A stretch of 64,000 nt of DNA from assembly GCA_024231975.1 (NCBI GenBank), contig JAAEQB010000050.1, positions 62,001 to 126,000 of the forward strand, read 5' to 3'. The position numbers and the translations under genes are program-made. The notes under the pieces were generated by a model. It saw only the letters and a program-made list of their open reading frames with translations, was not told the origin of the DNA and ran no database searches. Below, in pieces: positions 1-8,631 of the stretch. The DNA comes from Allobosea sp. GTDB taxonomy: Bacteria; Pseudomonadota; Alphaproteobacteria; Rhizobiales; Beijerinckiaceae. The first letter of the stretch is position 1; every line of letters starts with the position of its first letter.

Positions 1-255
1 CAACGCCGGCAGCCGCGTCATCAGCTCGCCTTCGAGCAGGCCGACCTGCTCCATGTGCCTGCAAAGCCATTCGCCGCGCTCGGTCGCCGTGCAGGGCTGC
101 CCGCGGATGACCAGTATGGTCCCTAGCCGTTCCTCGAGCTGCTTGACCCGCTGCGACACCGCCGACGGCGTGACGTTCATCGCCTGCGCCGCCCTGTCGA
201 AGCTGCCGGTCCGGACCACGAGCGAGACGGCCTGCAAGGCGGGATAGTCGAGCAT
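1..255 (-). CDS. argP: ArgP/IciA-type LysR regulator (5' part only)
   Basis: Only the first 85 codons lie in the window; the rest is beyond base 1. Translation begins MLDYPALQAVSLVVRTGSFD and continues into a LysR winged helix-turn-helix with the signature AAQAMNVTPSAVSQRVKQLE. The opening MLDYPALQAV is characteristic of ArgP (IciA), the lysine/arginine-responsive activator of the LysE-type exporter ArgO. An argO-like exporter is divergently transcribed next door, which is the classic pairing and the main reason for the specific name. Known for the family: ArgP activates argO when arginine or the toxic analogue canavanine accumulates. The effector domain cannot be judged here. Confidence 0.85.
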   Translation of the reverse strand, partial: MLDYPALQAVSLVVRTGSFDRAAQAMNVTPSAVSQRVKQLEERLGTILVIRGQPCTATERGEWLCRHMEQVGLLEGELMTRLPAL

Positions 256-347
256 CGCATTAGCTCAGCTTAATCAACGTAATGACGTTTAACTACACTA
301 AGGCAGCCTCAGCGCCTAGGCAGGGCGGCGAAACGGGACCGCCGCTT
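256..347. promoter_or_regulatory. argP-argO divergent promoter region
   Basis: This 92-bp gap between divergent start codons is clearly more AT-rich than the flanking genes. It contains TTAGCTCAGCTTAATC and ACGTAATGACGTTTAA, with several T-N11-A spacings of the kind LysR proteins bind. An ATG at 282 opens the exporter frame earlier, but its 22 extra residues look like translated promoter, so the exporter start was placed at 348. The exact binding site is not resolved. Confidence 0.5.
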
Positions 348-956
348 ATGCCTCTCTCCGTCTATGTCACCGGCTTCACCATGGGCCTCAGCCTGATCGT
401 CGCGATCGGCGCCCAGAACAGTTTCGTGCTGCGGCAGGGCCTGCGGAACGAGCATGTCTTCGCGATCTGCCTGACCTGCGCGCTCTCGGATGCGGTGCTG
501 ATCCTCGCTGGCGTCGTCGGGCTGAAGCAGGCGACCGCGCTGCTGCCGATGCTGGAGCCAGCTCTGCGCTATGGCGGCGCCGCCTTCCTGATCTGGTACG
601 GCGCGCGCAGTCTGCTCTCGGCCCTGCGTTCCTCCGAGGCCCTCGCGGTCAGCGCCGCCAGTGGCGCAACGCTCTCCGCCAGCCTCGTCACCTGCGCCGC
701 GCTGACCTGGCTCAACCCGCATGTCTATCTCGACACCGTGCTGCTGATCGGCAGCATCGCCAGCCAATTCCCCGGGCAAGAACTGGTCTTCGCCGCCGGG
801 GCGATGACGGCGTCCTTCCTGTTCTTCTTCGGCCTCGGCTATGGCGCGCGCTGGCTGCGCCCGCTCTTCGCCGATCCCAGATCCTGGCGCATCCTCGACG
901 GCATCGTCGCCGCCACCATGTGGGCGATCGCCTTCAAGCTGTTGCAGGGAGGCTGA
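348..956 (+). CDS. argO: LysE/ArgO family amino-acid exporter
   Basis: A 202-residue membrane protein of the LysE superfamily, expected to export arginine or lysine across the inner membrane. The N-terminus MPLSVYVTGFTMGLSLIVAI followed by GAQNSFVLRQGLR is the family's hallmark (the GAQN segment at the end of helix 1). WLNPHVYLDT near residue 125 is the conserved second motif. Five to six hydrophobic helices are apparent and the length matches ArgO (about 200). Start chosen at 348 because homologues begin just before this hydrophobic segment. Divergent from argP, which should activate it. Confidence 0.88.
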   Translation: MPLSVYVTGFTMGLSLIVAIGAQNSFVLRQGLRNEHVFAICLTCALSDAVLILAGVVGLKQATALLPMLEPALRYGGAAFLIWYGARSLLSALRSSEALAVSAASGATLSASLVTCAALTWLNPHVYLDTVLLIGSIASQFPGQELVFAAGAMTASFLFFFGLGYGARWLRPLFADPRSWRILDGIVAATMWAIAFKLLQGG

Positions 957-1051
957 TCTGCCAGAGACGAAAAAGCAGGCTGACCAGTAGCTTGCGCGCA
1001 GCCTTTGAATCGGCCTCGCACCCGCTTGAATCAGTTTCCCAGCACCTTGAA

Positions 1052-4000
1052 TCAGTTCTGCAGCGGCGAGCGCGACATTGGCCGCGGCACCGATTGGATG
1101 TCGAGCGGCGGCGGCAAGGGCGGGGCCTCGCCACGCGGCCTGCCATAGCCCGGCGGATCGCCCGGAATGTAGGAAGGCGGCGCGCCCTGCAGGATCATCG
1201 GCCCGGGCCGTCCTTCGATCGCCGCCCGGACCGCCGCCTGCCGCGCCCGTTCCTCGGCTTCGGCCTTGCGCCGCTCGTCCTCGGCCCGGCGCAATTCCTC
1301 CTGGCGTTTTGCGATCTCGGCCTTGCGAACCTCCTCGGCGATGCGCGCTTCTTCCAGCCTGCGGGCGATCTCCGCGCGGCGTGCCTCCTCGACCTGCCTG
1401 GCCTCCTCGGCGCGCCGTGCCACCTCGGCCTTGCGGGCTTCTTCGGCGAGTCGCGCCTCCTCCGCCTTTCGTGCCGCCTCCGCCCTGCGAGCCTCTTCGG
1501 CCAGCCTGGCCTCCTCGGCCTTGCGCGCCTCTTCCGCCCGCTTCTCCTCGGCGATGCGGCGCTCCTCCTCGGCTTTCAGGAACTCGGCGAGCTTGCGCTC
1601 GTTCTCGCGCAGCTCGCGCTCGGCTCGGAGACGGCGGATGTGCATGGCACGCTCGCGCTGATCGGCCTCGAAGGCCTCGACCCGTTCGATCTCGCGCGCC
1701 AGCGCCCGCGCCGCCACGACATTGGAGAGCGCCCCGACATCGGTCTCGCGCCGCGGCGCATCGAGCGGCCCGCGCCAGGCGACGCCGACCTGCGGCATCT
1801 GCTCCGGCCAGCCCTTCGGCGCCGCTCCGAGCGGGCGCAAGTTGAGGCGCAGGTCCGTCGTCATCGCCCGCCAGTCGACCAGCCCGGTCGCCTCGGCCTT
1901 GAGACCGGCACGCTCGACCGAGACGGGCGAGACGCGCAGCACGCCGGCTGCCTGGGTGAAGGGGATGGTGACGTCGCCGAGCGGCCAGCTCGCCTTCTCC
2001 AGCGCCTCGCCGATCCGGTCCTGCAGACGGCCGGTCTCGCTTTCGGAAGCGTCATCGCCCGTCGCTGCGATCACCTTGGAGATCGCAGCGGGGTCGAAGC
2101 GGGCCATGCCGGCGCCTGCAACGCTGATCGAGCCGGCGCCGCCGAGCGCTGCGATCAGCCGCGCCGGGCTCTCGCCAGAGCCGCCAGCCTCGAAACTGCC
2201 GGAGAGCTTGCCGGTCAGCGCCCCCCTGGTCAGCGCGGCGAGGTCGAGCCCGGCGAGGCCGAGCTTGCCATTGATCTGCGCCAGCCCGCCCTCGCGACGC
2301 GCGGTGAGACGCCCGCTGACCTCGCCGCCGGCATGGCCGCCGCGGAGGTTGTCGAGGACGAGCCCATCCGGTCCCGCCGCCAGATCGAGCCGCGCCTTGC
2401 TCAAGGCGATGCGGTCGGTCAGGTCGAGCCGCTCGGCGGAGAGGGCGAGCCTGACCTCGCCGAGCCCAGTCGCATTCTGGAAACGGCTCGGCGACCATTG
2501 GCTGCCAGCGACCGGCTGGGCCTGTCCGATCGCGGCCGTGAGGGCTGGCTGCAGCGCCAGATATGGCAGATCGAGCCGCCCGCCGATCCCGTTCTCGGCT
2601 GAGAAGCTCAGCGCGCCGCGCGCCGTTCTGCCGCCGGCATTGACGACGAGATCGTCGAGCCGCGCTTCATCACCGAACGAGACGCGCCCGGAAGCGTCGA
2701 GCACGCCATCGGGAACGAGCCGCGCCAGCCCGTCCGGCAGGACCTGGTCGGGCCCATCGGCCTGGAGGCTGAGCCGGGCCGCGCCTCCTGCTCCTTCGAG
2801 GACAAGCATCAGTCCAGGTCCGGCGAGCGAGCCGACCGGGCCGTTCGGGCCGAAGCCGAGCGAGAGCTCGCCCGAGCCGCCACGCGCCGGGCGCGGCAAG
2901 CCGAAGGCGGCGAAGGCGCGGCGGCGGTCGTCGAGCGAGAGCTTCACATCGCCGCCGCTCCACTGGCCGGCGGCGTCGAGCTTGCCGTTGAGCGCGAGCC
3001 GCCCGGCCTGGGCCGAGCCTTCGGCCACGACGCTGGTCTCGCCATTGGGCGCGCGCGCCAGCTTGAAGCCGGCATCGATCCCGGCGAGCCCATCCTCGAT
3101 CCGCGGCAGCACGCGGCGGAAACCCTCCGGCAGCAGCGGCCCGGCCAGCGCCGTCAGCGCGGCAAAGCGCGGCGCCCGCACCCGCCCGGCAATCTCGCCA
3201 CCGCCCGGCAGCAATGCACCTTCGCCCTCGACCTTGACGCCGCCAAAGCCGTCGACCGCCAGGCGGCTGAGACGCCAATCGGAGCCCTGCCGGGTCAGCG
3301 CGAGCCGGGCCGAGCCCGGCGGCGCCGAACGATAGCGCAGTCCGTTCAAGGTGAGATCGAGCGCAAGGTCACGGCGACCGGCGAGCGCATTCAGACTGTC
3401 GCCCGCCGGCAGGGTCGAGAGGTCGAGCCCATTCAGAGTCAGCTTCGCGTCGAGCCTACCCGCTGTGATCGCGCCGGAGCCTTCCAGACGCGGGCCTGAG
3501 CCCGCCCGCGCGGTCATGCGTGTGATCGCGAGACGCTCGCTGCTCCAGTCCAGCACCGCCGTGCCATCGAAGCTGCGCAAAGCTGCGAAGCTGTCGGCCA
3601 ATCCGGCCTCGACGCCGAGCCGCGCCAGCGCCAGCGCCGCCCGGCGTGCATCCGGAGCCTTTGCCTCAACCGCGCCACGGAAACCCTGGCCATCGAGTGC
3701 GCCGCGGGCGTCGAGGGTAGCATTGGCAATCCTGACCGTGGCGCTGCCCGCATCCAGCCCGCCGCCGTCGAGCTTGCCGCGCAGGGCGAAGCCACTGAAA
3801 TCCTCGCCGCGCCAGACGATCTGGTCGAGCTCCAACGACAGATCGAGCGGCCCCGGCAAGGCCTGCAAAGCGCGCTGATAGCCCGGCCGCTGGGCCAGCG
3901 CCTCGCTCAGCGCGTCGGCATCGAGCCGGCGCGCCTTGAGCTGGACGCTGCCTGTGCTGTCACTCGGGTTGAACGAGCCCTCGCCTTCCAGCCGCGCCGC

Positions 4001-4804
4001 GCCGCCGGCGATCTCGACGGCGAGGCCGGCGAAATCGAGGCGCCGGCTGTCGCCGCTCACCCGCCCGGCGAGACTGACCGCGCCGCCGGGCGCGATCGTG
4101 AAGCTGCCCTCCAGGCCAGGCCGGACACGCTGCTCCACACCAGCCAGGATCAGCGAGCCATCGAAGCTGAATTGTGCCTGCTCGCCGGTGACGGAGGCCT
4201 TGGTCCGCAGTCGCCCATCGGCCTCGATTGCGCCGGTGGCGAAGCGCAGCGACGAGCCCGCGATCTCGCCCTCGACACGCCAGGGCCCGTGCAAGGCAAC
4301 AGCCGAGACATCGACCGAGATCGGCGCCAGCGTCTGTGCCGGCTTGCCGGGCTCGCGCCAGATCACGGCCGCGCGGCGGATCGCCAGCCGATCGATCGCC
4401 GTCTCGCTCGGCAAGCCCGTGCCCTGGCGGGCCGGCAGCGCGATGGCGCCGCTCTCGTCGGCGACGAGGTTGAGCGTCAGCCCATCGGCCTCGGCCTCCA
4501 CCAGCCTGAACTCGCCGCGCGCCAGAGGCGCCAAAGCGAGCTCGGCCGTCAGTTTTTCGATGCCGGCGCTGCTCGCCCCCCCCTCGCTGGAGCCCAGGTG
4601 CACCTCGCCCAGCGTCAATCGCGGCGACGGCAGCAGCCGCAGCCCGATCCCGCCGGCGACGCGCGTCTCCACGCCGAGCGCAGCGCTGATGCGCTGCTCG
4701 AAATGGGGCCTGTACTCGCGCCAATCGACGAAACCCGGCCCCAGCAGCGCGGCCAGCAACGCCGCGACGAGCAGCCCGGCCAGTAAGGTCAGGGCCTCAC
4801 GCAC
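1052..4804 (-). CDS. AsmA-family protein with long Ala/Glu/Arg coiled-coil tail
   Basis: A 1250-residue protein. An N-terminal membrane helix (residues 5-25, LTLLAGLLVAALLAALLGPG) is followed by the AsmA signature FVDWREYRPHFEQRISAALG and a long beta-rich periplasmic region of AsmA/TamB-like repeats, with an AsmA C-terminal region around 800-1030. AsmA-like proteins are inner-membrane anchored and implicated in outer-membrane assembly and phospholipid transport. Residues about 1045-1195 are different: a continuous charged helix built on EEARxAE/EEARKAE heptad-like repeats resembling the TolA middle domain, ending in a 50-residue Pro-rich tail. No partner genes are adjacent. Family confident, role of the tail unknown. 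Confidence 0.85.
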   Translation of the reverse strand: MREALTLLAGLLVAALLAALLGPGFVDWREYRPHFEQRISAALGVETRVAGGIGLRLLPSPRLTLGEVHLGSSEGGASSAGIEKLTAELALAPLARGEFRLVEAEADGLTLNLVADESGAIALPARQGTGLPSETAIDRLAIRRAAVIWREPGKPAQTLAPISVDVSAVALHGPWRVEGEIAGSSLRFATGAIEADGRLRTKASVTGEQAQFSFDGSLILAGVEQRVRPGLEGSFTIAPGGAVSLAGRVSGDSRRLDFAGLAVEIAGGAARLEGEGSFNPSDSTGSVQLKARRLDADALSEALAQRPGYQRALQALPGPLDLSLELDQIVWRGEDFSGFALRGKLDGGGLDAGSATVRIANATLDARGALDGQGFRGAVEAKAPDARRAALALARLGVEAGLADSFAALRSFDGTAVLDWSSERLAITRMTARAGSGPRLEGSGAITAGRLDAKLTLNGLDLSTLPAGDSLNALAGRRDLALDLTLNGLRYRSAPPGSARLALTRQGSDWRLSRLAVDGFGGVKVEGEGALLPGGGEIAGRVRAPRFAALTALAGPLLPEGFRRVLPRIEDGLAGIDAGFKLARAPNGETSVVAEGSAQAGRLALNGKLDAAGQWSGGDVKLSLDDRRRAFAAFGLPRPARGGSGELSLGFGPNGPVGSLAGPGLMLVLEGAGGAARLSLQADGPDQVLPDGLARLVPDGVLDASGRVSFGDEARLDDLVVNAGGRTARGALSFSAENGIGGRLDLPYLALQPALTAAIGQAQPVAGSQWSPSRFQNATGLGEVRLALSAERLDLTDRIALSKARLDLAAGPDGLVLDNLRGGHAGGEVSGRLTARREGGLAQINGKLGLAGLDLAALTRGALTGKLSGSFEAGGSGESPARLIAALGGAGSISVAGAGMARFDPAAISKVIAATGDDASESETGRLQDRIGEALEKASWPLGDVTIPFTQAAGVLRVSPVSVERAGLKAEATGLVDWRAMTTDLRLNLRPLGAAPKGWPEQMPQVGVAWRGPLDAPRRETDVGALSNVVAARALAREIERVEAFEADQRERAMHIRRLRAERELRENERKLAEFLKAEEERRIAEEKRAEEARKAEEARLAEEARRAEAARKAEEARLAEEARKAEVARRAEEARQVEEARRAEIARRLEEARIAEEVRKAEIAKRQEELRRAEDERRKAEAEERARQAAVRAAIEGRPGPMILQGAPPSYIPGDPPGYGRPRGEAPPLPPPLDIQSVPRPMSRSPLQN

Positions 4805-4911
4805 GCTCTTGCATCGATCCTCGAAATCTCAACGCCGCGATCATGCACGCAAGTCGCGGCAGGATCACGACATTCTTGCGAATGATCCACGCTTGAGGGA
4901 GCGGCGGGCTG

Positions 4912-6357
4912 TCACAAGGCGATGATCTTGCCGGGGTTGAGGATGTTCTGGGGGTCGAGCGCGCGCTTGATCAGCCGCATGGTGGCGAGCGCTGCCGGGC
5001 TATGCTCGATCGTGAGGTACTTCATCTTCTTCTGGCCGACGCCGTGCTCGCCGGTGCAGGTGCCCTCCATGGCAAGCGCCCGCTTGACCAGCCGGTCGAT
5101 GAAGGCCTCGCAGCGCGCGACCTCGTCGGGATCGTTAAGATCGACCAGCGGCTGCGTGTGGAAATTGCCGTCGCCGACATGGCCGACAATCGGCGCGATC
5201 AGCCCGGAGGCCTCGATGTCGCGCTTGGTCTCGTCGACGCATTCGGCCAGCCGCGAGATCGGCACGCAGACATCGGTCGCGACCGATTCCGCGCCGGGCC
5301 GCAGGGCGCGAGCCGCCCAATAGGCATCGTGCCGCGCCTGCCACAGCTTCGTGCGGTCCTCCGGCCTGGTCGCCCAGTCGAACGGCCCGCCGCCGAACTC
5401 GGCCGCGATCTCGCCGAAGCGCTCGGCCTGCTCCTTCACACCCTCTTCCGAACCGTGGAACTCGACGAACAGCATCGTCGTCTCCGGCAGGCCGAGCTTG
5501 GAGTGCAGATTGACGCCGCGCATCATCACGTCGTCGACCAGTTCGATCCGCGCCACCGGCAGGCCGGACTGGATCGTCATGATCGTCGCGTCGCAGGCCG
5601 CCTTCACCGAGGGGAACGGGCAGACGCCGGCCGAGACCGCCTCGGGGATGCCGTGCAGCTTCAGCGTCACCTCGGTGATGATGCCGAGCGTGCCTTCCGA
5701 GCCGACGAGCAGGCGGGTCAGGTCGTAGCCGGCCGAGGATTTGCGCGCCCGGCTCGCCGTCTTGACGATCGAGCCGTCGGCCATCACCGCGGTCAGCGCG
5801 ATGACATTGTCCTTCATCGTGCCGTAGCGCACGGCATTGGTGCCGGAAGCGCGCGTCGCCGCCATGCCGCCGATCGAGGCGTCGGCGCCGGGATCGATCG
5901 GGAAGAACAGGCCCTGATCGCGCAGATGCTCGTTGAGCTCCTTGCGGGTGATCCCGGGCTCGACGGTGCAATCGAGATCCTCGGCATGCACCGCGACGAC
6001 CCGCTTCATCTGGCTCATGTCGATGCAGACGCCGCCGAAAGGCGCGTTGACATGGCCCTCCAGCGAAGTGCCCGTGCCGAAGGCGATCACCGGAATCCCG
6101 TGCTGGGCGCAGAGTTTCACGATCGAGGCCACCTCTTCGGTGCTTTGGGGATAGACGACCGCATCCGGCGGCTGGTTCGGGATCCAGGTCAGGGTATGGC
6201 CGTGTTGCTGGCGGACCGCGAGGCTGGTGACGAGCCGGTTGCCGAACAACGCCGCCAGCGCCTGCGTCAGCGCGGCAACGGCCTGCGGCGACGGCGGCAG
6301 CTCTGCAGCAGGAGCAGGGGTGGCTTGAGGCACGGAAGCTGTAGAAGGCATTGTCAT
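4912..6357 (-). CDS. FAD-linked oxidase, D-lactate dehydrogenase (cytochrome)/GlcD type
   Basis: A 481-residue flavoprotein of the GlcD/DLD family, expected to oxidise a D-2-hydroxy acid and pass electrons to the respiratory chain. The FAD-binding PCMH domain (about 60-240) carries PVIAFGTGTSLEGHV and DPGADASIGGMAATRASGTN. The FAD-oxidase C-terminal domain has HVGDGNFH and near the end GTCTGEHGVGQKKM. It lacks the Fe-S domain of fused DLD/GlpC-like enzymes. An upstream in-frame ATG at 6444 would add 29 basic residues; 6357 fits the family better. Divergent from the thioesterase gene at 6504. D-lactate, glycolate or 2-hydroxyglutarate as substrate cannot be distinguished. Confidence 0.85.
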   Translation of the reverse strand: MTMPSTASVPQATPAPAAELPPSPQAVAALTQALAALFGNRLVTSLAVRQQHGHTLTWIPNQPPDAVVYPQSTEEVASIVKLCAQHGIPVIAFGTGTSLEGHVNAPFGGVCIDMSQMKRVVAVHAEDLDCTVEPGITRKELNEHLRDQGLFFPIDPGADASIGGMAATRASGTNAVRYGTMKDNVIALTAVMADGSIVKTASRARKSSAGYDLTRLLVGSEGTLGIITEVTLKLHGIPEAVSAGVCPFPSVKAACDATIMTIQSGLPVARIELVDDVMMRGVNLHSKLGLPETTMLFVEFHGSEEGVKEQAERFGEIAAEFGGGPFDWATRPEDRTKLWQARHDAYWAARALRPGAESVATDVCVPISRLAECVDETKRDIEASGLIAPIVGHVGDGNFHTQPLVDLNDPDEVARCEAFIDRLVKRALAMEGTCTGEHGVGQKKMKYLTIEHSPAALATMRLIKRALDPQNILNPGKIIAL

Positions 6358-6503
6358 GGCTGGAGAACTTCGCCTAGTCTGGAATGGTTCGGCCTTGAGA
6401 GCAGCGGCTCGTGTTGTTTTCACGCGCCGCGACCGCGCCGGCAAGAGCCGGCGGTGCAGAGCCGCCTACGCATCGACGAGAGACAGACCGAAAGGAGGAG
6501 CCG

Positions 6504-7070
6504 ATGCCGGACGACATTCGTACGCCTGCCTTGTTCTTCGCTCCCTTCGTCTCGTCCCCCATGCGGGTCGAGCCGCACTGGATCGACTATAACGGCCATC
6601 TCAACATGGCCTATTACCATGTCCTGTTCGACCGCGCCGTCGACGAGGTCTTCTCGCTGGTCGGCCTGAACCAGGACTATGTCGAGGCCCGCAAGGCCTC
6701 GTTCTTCTCGGCCGAGTGCCATGTGCTCTACAAGCGCGAGGTAACGGCGCGCGACCAGGTCCGCGTCACCGCGCAACTCATCGCCTTCGACGACAAGCGG
6801 CTGCATTATTACCTGGAGATGCGCCATGCCAGCGAAGGCTGGCTCGCCGCGACCTCCGAGAACCTGTCGCTGCATGTCGACATGGTGAGCCGCAGAGTGA
6901 CGCCCTTCCCGGCCGACATCCTCGCCAATCTCGCGATCATGAAGGCTGCCCATGCGCAGATGCCGCGCCCGGCCACGGTCGGCCGGATGATCGGCATGCC
7001 GCAGAAGAGCGCGATCACGCTCGGCGAGCCGGTGCAGGAAGCCGAGCGCGAAACCGAGACGCGGCACTAG
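6504..7070 (+). CDS. Acyl-CoA thioesterase-like hot-dog protein
   Basis: A 188-residue 4HBT-type hot-dog fold protein. The core WIDYNGHLNMAYYHVLFDRA (residues about 23-42) matches the thioesterase motif in which an Asp/Asn near the start of the long helix is catalytic, followed by the beta strands ECHVLYKREV and DQVRVTAQLI. Similar proteins are often annotated thioesterase family or carnitine-related. The start at 6504 is set by the near-perfect ribosome-binding site AAAGGAGG at 6491-6498; the ORF is open upstream to 6411 but those residues look non-coding. Stands alone, divergent from the flavoprotein gene. Confidence 0.78.
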   Translation: MPDDIRTPALFFAPFVSSPMRVEPHWIDYNGHLNMAYYHVLFDRAVDEVFSLVGLNQDYVEARKASFFSAECHVLYKREVTARDQVRVTAQLIAFDDKRLHYYLEMRHASEGWLAATSENLSLHVDMVSRRVTPFPADILANLAIMKAAHAQMPRPATVGRMIGMPQKSAITLGEPVQEAERETETRH

Positions 7071-7091
7071 CCGCGCTCGCCATCCTGTCTT

Positions 7092-7685
7092 TCACCGCTG
7101 CGGGTAGATGGTTTCGCCGCGCTTGAGCATCTCGACGAAGGCCGCGATCTTCTTGCGCCGTCCGGCTTCCGTCTTGAGATTGTGGACGCGGAACGCCAGC
7201 GCGAAGCGGTTCTGTGCGCTCAGCTTCGCGAGCATTGCCTTGGCCTGGGGTTCCGCGTCGACCGCAGCCTGGAGGTCGTCGGGGATCTTCAGGTTCCGGC
7301 CGGCGCCATAGGCGCGGGCCCAGCGGCCATCGGCCTTGGCCGCATCGACCTGCACCAGGCCATGGCTGGTCATGCGCCCCTCCGTGACCAGGCGGGCGAC
7401 ATTGTCGACATTGATCTGGCTCCAGATACTCCTGGCGCCTCTCGGCGTGTAGCGTTGCAGATAGCTGCGCTCGTCGAGGCTCTTCTTGACGCCGTCGATC
7501 CAGCCCCAGCAGAGCACGACGTCGATCGCCTCCTTCGGCGTGATCGACGGCAGGCCTGACGAGAGCTTGTGAATCTTGATCCAGATCTCGTCGGCACGGT
7601 CATGATGCTCGCCGAGCCACCTATAGAAAGCTGAGGCATCCTCGAATTCCCGGACCTTGTCGGGATCGACCACAACCGGCGCCAT
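7092..7685 (-). CDS. YdeI/OmpD-associated family protein
   Basis: A 197-residue soluble protein of the YdeI/OmdA family: the segment SITPKEAIDVVLCWGWIDGV followed by KKSLDERSYLQRYTPR and SIWSQINVDNVARL is typical. The C-terminal half (about 110-197) has the NRFALAFRVHNLKTEAGRRK region seen in the family. Members have been linked to outer-membrane protein expression and resistance to antimicrobial peptides, but no biochemical activity is established. Convergent with the thioesterase gene, 21 bp apart. Confidence 0.8.
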   Translation of the reverse strand: MAPVVVDPDKVREFEDASAFYRWLGEHHDRADEIWIKIHKLSSGLPSITPKEAIDVVLCWGWIDGVKKSLDERSYLQRYTPRGARSIWSQINVDNVARLVTEGRMTSHGLVQVDAAKADGRWARAYGAGRNLKIPDDLQAAVDAEPQAKAMLAKLSAQNRFALAFRVHNLKTEAGRRKKIAAFVEMLKRGETIYPQR

Positions 7686-7784
7686 ACCTGCTCCAATAGT
7701 CTCAATCTGGCCGAAAGGCCGGCCCTGCCCTTAGACGTCGATCTGGCCCGCCCATGTCAGCACCGAAGCGCCAAGGCCTCCCGA

Positions 7785-8585
7785 TCAGTCGTCGCCATCC
7801 GGGATCTTCAGCCGGTGGCCGCAGGCCTTGCAGTGCACCGCGTCGGGATCATGGCGCTGCAAGGCGCATTCGGGACAGGGAAAGGTCACCTTGTGCGGCC
7901 GGAACACCGCCTGCGCCAGCCTCACGAACAACGAGATGCCGGTGATCATCACCACGATCGAGGTCAGTTTTCCGGCGATACCTGGCAGGGTGATGTCGCC
8001 GAAACCGGTCGTCGTCACTGTCGTGACAGTGAAATAGAGCGCCTCGACATAGCCCTCCAGCCCCGGCCGGCTCATGAAGAAGAAGGTGTAGACGAAGCCG
8101 CTGACCACGAAGAGGAAGGTCGCGAGGTTGACCAGCGCCCGCGCCACGTCCTCCCAGTCGCGATAGCGCGTCTCGCGCAACCGCGCCCAGATCAGCCCGC
8201 GCTGCGACAGCGACCAGAGCCGCAGGATGCGCAGGAAGCCGAAATTCTCCAGCCATTGCGGCGCGAGCAGTGTCGCCAGGATGAAAAGGTCGAGCAGCAT
8301 GGTCGGCTGGCGCAGCAGCCGCAGCATGTTCGACGAGGCGAGGAAGCGTGCCGCGATCTCGGCAGCGACGATGATAGCGACGGCATAGTCGAGCCAGAGG
8401 AATTCCGGCCGGTCGCGCAGCATCGGCGTCGCGACGAAGAAGCCGATGATCAGGATATCGACGATCAGCGTCGCGAACTGGAAGCGCAGCGCCGCCGGCG
8501 TCCGGCCATGATAGAGCTGCCGAAGCCGGTCGCGCAGCCCGAGGGGTCCATTGCTGCTGTCGTCGGGATCGGCGGCTGCACTCAT
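7785..8585 (-). CDS. Voltage-gated-like potassium channel with C-terminal zinc ribbon
   Basis: A 266-residue ion channel subunit with about six hydrophobic segments between residues 36 and 225. The pore helix and selectivity filter are unmistakable: YFTVTTVTTTGFGDITLPG, filter TTTGFGD at 191-197. Residues 113-140 hold a positively charged segment (FLRILRLWSLSQRGLIWARL) in the S4 position. After the last helix, residues 237-255 form CPEC-x11-CKAC, a zinc-ribbon-like four-cysteine motif with HRLKIPDG at the end. Expected tetrameric inner-membrane K+ channel. The zinc ribbon suggests ligand or redox gating; that is inference. Confidence 0.85.
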   Translation of the reverse strand: MSAAADPDDSSNGPLGLRDRLRQLYHGRTPAALRFQFATLIVDILIIGFFVATPMLRDRPEFLWLDYAVAIIVAAEIAARFLASSNMLRLLRQPTMLLDLFILATLLAPQWLENFGFLRILRLWSLSQRGLIWARLRETRYRDWEDVARALVNLATFLFVVSGFVYTFFFMSRPGLEGYVEALYFTVTTVTTTGFGDITLPGIAGKLTSIVVMITGISLFVRLAQAVFRPHKVTFPCPECALQRHDPDAVHCKACGHRLKIPDGDD

Positions 8586-8631
8586 CCCATCGGCGTAGCA
8601 GCGTCGCGGCGACGGCGTCCAGCCCCGGCGC

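Noticed and set aside
1240..1620. Repeated DNA units considered as a CRISPR array or satellite
   Set aside because: The periodicity follows codons of the coiled-coil heptads in the AsmA protein; there are no spacers.
920..2602. Long plus-strand frames opposite the AsmA gene, also 1722-3335
   Set aside because: They are antisense to a clear AsmA protein; they contain low-complexity Arg/Pro/Ala translation from a GC-rich strand and no domain or ribosome site.
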